DNA of 64,000 nucleotides, taken from the NCBI GenBank assembly GCA_024760905.1, contig CM045733.1, positions 28,016,001-28,080,000 on the forward strand. Reading direction: 5' to 3'. How positions within the stretch are numbered: the stretch's first letter is position 1; each line of letters begins with the position of its first letter. Below are positions 61,581 through 64,000 of the stretch, piece after piece. The stretch is from Plotosus lineatus (taxonomy: Eukaryota > Chordata > Actinopteri > Siluriformes > Plotosidae). The translations under genes and the position numbers were made by a program. The notes below the pieces were generated by a model that did not search any database, was not told where the DNA came from, and saw only the letters and a program-made list of their open reading frames with translations.

Positions 61581-62606
61581 ATTTTAAAAATGGTGCCTCA
61601 TCCAAGGTCCAGGGCTTATAAATGAAAAGACTTGTAATCGTGTAATCTGAGTTTCCTTTGTTAAATAACATGCTCTTAAAATCAATAAGTTATTAGATTA
61701 GTTTGTGTGGAGCACATACCATACAGGACCCAGTGAACTGTTACTATAGAAACTATAATGCATTAAAACAAGCATAACTTGTCTGATGAAATACAGATTT
61801 CTGGAAAATTACTGTAATCAAAATGTTTTAGCTAATTGAATTTCATAATATTATATTACTTTAGTATATCAACTTTTGCAGGATATGGCAAACATTTTTG
61901 TGCAGATTTTTATGAAATTACTCCATCTGATTAGCGAAGTGATTTGAAACCAGGAATTTTTTAAATATTGCAGCAGGCCAACTGTGGTATGCTATATAAA
62001 TTCATCAGCATGGTCGAGGTTAGTGCTCTGTGTTCTTGTGATTTTCTGTTATGATGGTAATAGATTTAACAATTTTACTAATCTCTCTAGAATGGCTGCA
62101 CCAAATTTAACTAACGATCTCTTACATTAAAAAGAATACATTGAGATTTAGAATAAAACAAGTGTTTGTTATTTATTTTGGTCGAATAAAGGTTTGCGGT
62201 CTCTGAGTGCTCTTGTTTTAGTTATTTCACGTATAGAGATAGCCAAGAATTAAAGACCCTTTAAGGAATATTAAACAGTCAATGTATAAACAATGTTAGC
62301 AAGGTGTTGTAGCCACTGATACAAACCAAAAAAAGCTACTTTAAAACACAGTATTGGCTGGAGGCTTTAATACTTTTCTTACAGCCAATTCATCAAATAT
62401 GTTGTATAATTGTTTATTTGTAGAATCTTGGTGAAAACATATGATAGGAAACTGGATTTTAAATACAGTAGTGAGCAAAATGCTTAAGTACATGCAAAGT
62501 AATGTGATTGAGCAAAGCTGACTTAAAAATAATTAAATTAAACACAGGTATAACTCGACTTACGTCGTTCTCAATTATACATCGATTTTCAGAAAAAATA
62601 TATATA
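61581..62606. other. unrecognised AT-rich stretch
   Basis: No gene seen. A DNA-transposon scrap ('gtataactcgacttacgtcg') lies at 62549-62600. Confidence 0.45.
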
Positions 62607-63966
62607 CAAACGCTTCCTGACTTACGTTTTTAATTGGTTCCGGACGGCCGAACGTAAGTTGAAAGTGTATATAAGTTGTTACAGTGACGTATGACGTATG
62701 ACGCTCATACTGTACTATACATCCATAAATACCATTACCGTATCTCATAAAACACCCCTAAATCAATTATTATAAACATAACATTGTAAAATAATATTAA
62801 ATATATCAAATACTATCAACATTAATTTCAAATAAGTCACTTATTTATACCAAATCACTTTACATGAAGCTTAAAACAGCCAATCAACGCTTACAATATG
62901 TGAGGCGCTCAATACCGAAAGTAGTATACTAGCGGGAGTAGTGTACTTGCTGTGGGTTATACAGACTTCCTATCTTTCAAGTGCACTAGTGTGCCGTTCA
63001 ACTCGTTTAGAACACAGCCTGCACTGATGTGAATTCCAGCAAAGCCGACAGTTCTTTCTTTTGTGGAAGTAAGCAAGTAAACTTTATTCAAGAGATGCAT
63101 ACAAAGAACAAGTACAAATCCTAATGAATATTAATATAAAAATAAGTATACACTCTTAGAATTCTTCTAAAAGATAATAAATATCTGTAATTGTTCTGTA
63201 ATTTGTGGATTCGGGTTTTCATTGTACAACTCTCTTTGCTTAACTGAGTATGCATGGTAGATTGTGCCGATCTGAGCAGATAGTTAATTCATCTCTGTGT
63301 ATGAGACTTGCACCCTGCTAGTAGGCTTACGCTTCTGACCAACCATATTTGCTTAGGGTTACAAAAGTCCGCAAAACAGTGTAAACACAAAGATCACAGA
63401 GACGACGTCTTAACATAAGGGTAACACGCTATATAACTGAGATATATCTTTTTCTTTTTCCTTTCGGCTTTTCCCTTCAGGGGTCGCCACAGCGAATCAT
63501 CTACCTCCATCTCACCCTATCCTCTGCATCTTTTTCTCTTACACCAACTGCCTTCATGTCCTCCTTCACCACGTCCATGAATTGTCTCTTTGGTCTTCCT
63601 CTAGGCCTTCTGCATGGTAGTTCCAACCTCAGCATCCTACCACCAATATACTCACTATCCCTCCTCTGTACATGTCCAAACCATCTCAATCTAGCCTCTC
63701 TGACTTTGTCTCCAAAACGTCTTACATGTGCTGGCCCTCTGATGTGCTTATTCCTGATCCTATCCATCTCTGATGTGCTCACACTCGGTCTGTAGTTTGT
63801 AAACAATGAATGCAGCGTCATTGCGTCATTACGTCAGCGTAATACGTAGGTACATCAAAACTCAAAATATGACTTTTTTTTTTTTGGAAAAAAAACAAAA
63901 CAAAACAAAAAAAAACATAAAATCGAAAAAACGTAAAACGGATGAACGTAAGTCGGGGAGCATCTG
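62607..63966. mobile_element. Tigger-like element with a LINE insert
   Basis: Ends caaacgcttcctgactta and gtcggggagcatctg are inverted, with TA on both sides. It matches the copy at 40082-44661 (for example 'aaccatatttgcttagggtt'). A LINE fragment lies at 63448-63770. Confidence 0.8.
63448..63770 (-). pseudogene. RTE-type LINE 3' fragment
   Basis: The minus strand encodes [35 protein letters not shown] and a C-terminal end before the 3' tail. It is 5'-truncated after about 320 bp. Confidence 0.88.
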
Positions 63967-64000
63967 TATAAAAAAGTTTGTTATTACAATCCTATATTAT

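Overview
The window is eukaryotic and looks like teleost fish genomic DNA. It has long AT-rich introns, many (CA)n/(TA)n microsatellites, Tc1-like and hAT elements, Tigger-like MITEs, an RTE-type LINE, tRNA-derived SINEs and an immunoglobulin/B30.2 gene of the fish butyrophilin-like type. A catfish-like genome is possible, but nothing here proves the order or species. No bacterial features, true RNA genes or CRISPR arrays were seen.

The only host gene that can be rebuilt in full is a butyrophilin-like gene on the + strand. It runs from an ATG at 27005 to a stop at 47524 in seven coding exons: signal peptide, IgV, IgC, transmembrane segment, two 27-nt microexons and PRY-SPRY. All six introns are phase 1, and the spliced frame is 1395 nt (464 residues plus stop). 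A polyadenylation signal lies at 47636. Likely proximal promoter motifs lie just upstream (about 26780-26830). A separate CpG-rich, CCAAT-box promoter-like block with a consensus splice donor lies at 19430-20230. An exon-like stretch at 54842 could be an alternative last exon.

Layout: 1-9 kb is a patchwork of Tc1-like, Tigger-like, LINE, gypsy and fold-back fragments. 9-13 kb is mostly unrecognised DNA with one SINE. 13-19 kb holds pogo/Tigger pieces and 5'-truncated RTE copies. 19.4-20.2 kb is the promoter-like block. 21-23.3 kb is AT-rich with nothing recognised. 23.3-26.6 kb is a hAT element and a Tigger-like element. 27-47.6 kb is the gene; its introns hold SINEs, a full-length RTE LINE (40296-43441, 20-bp target duplication) nested in a Tigger-like element, and other insertions. 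47.7-64 kb is repeat-rich: MITEs, hAT, SINEs, a complete Tc1-like copy, and a decayed tandem repeat.

The most unusual system is retrotransposon-based. One tRNA-headed SINE family occurs here with the same head and core but two different 3' tails. One tail matches the last codons, stop and 37-nt 3' UTR of the RTE LINE in this window, preceded by about 50 bp from near that LINE's 5' end. The other tail is an L2-type tail. This suggests a SINE that switched, or shares, two LINE machineries.
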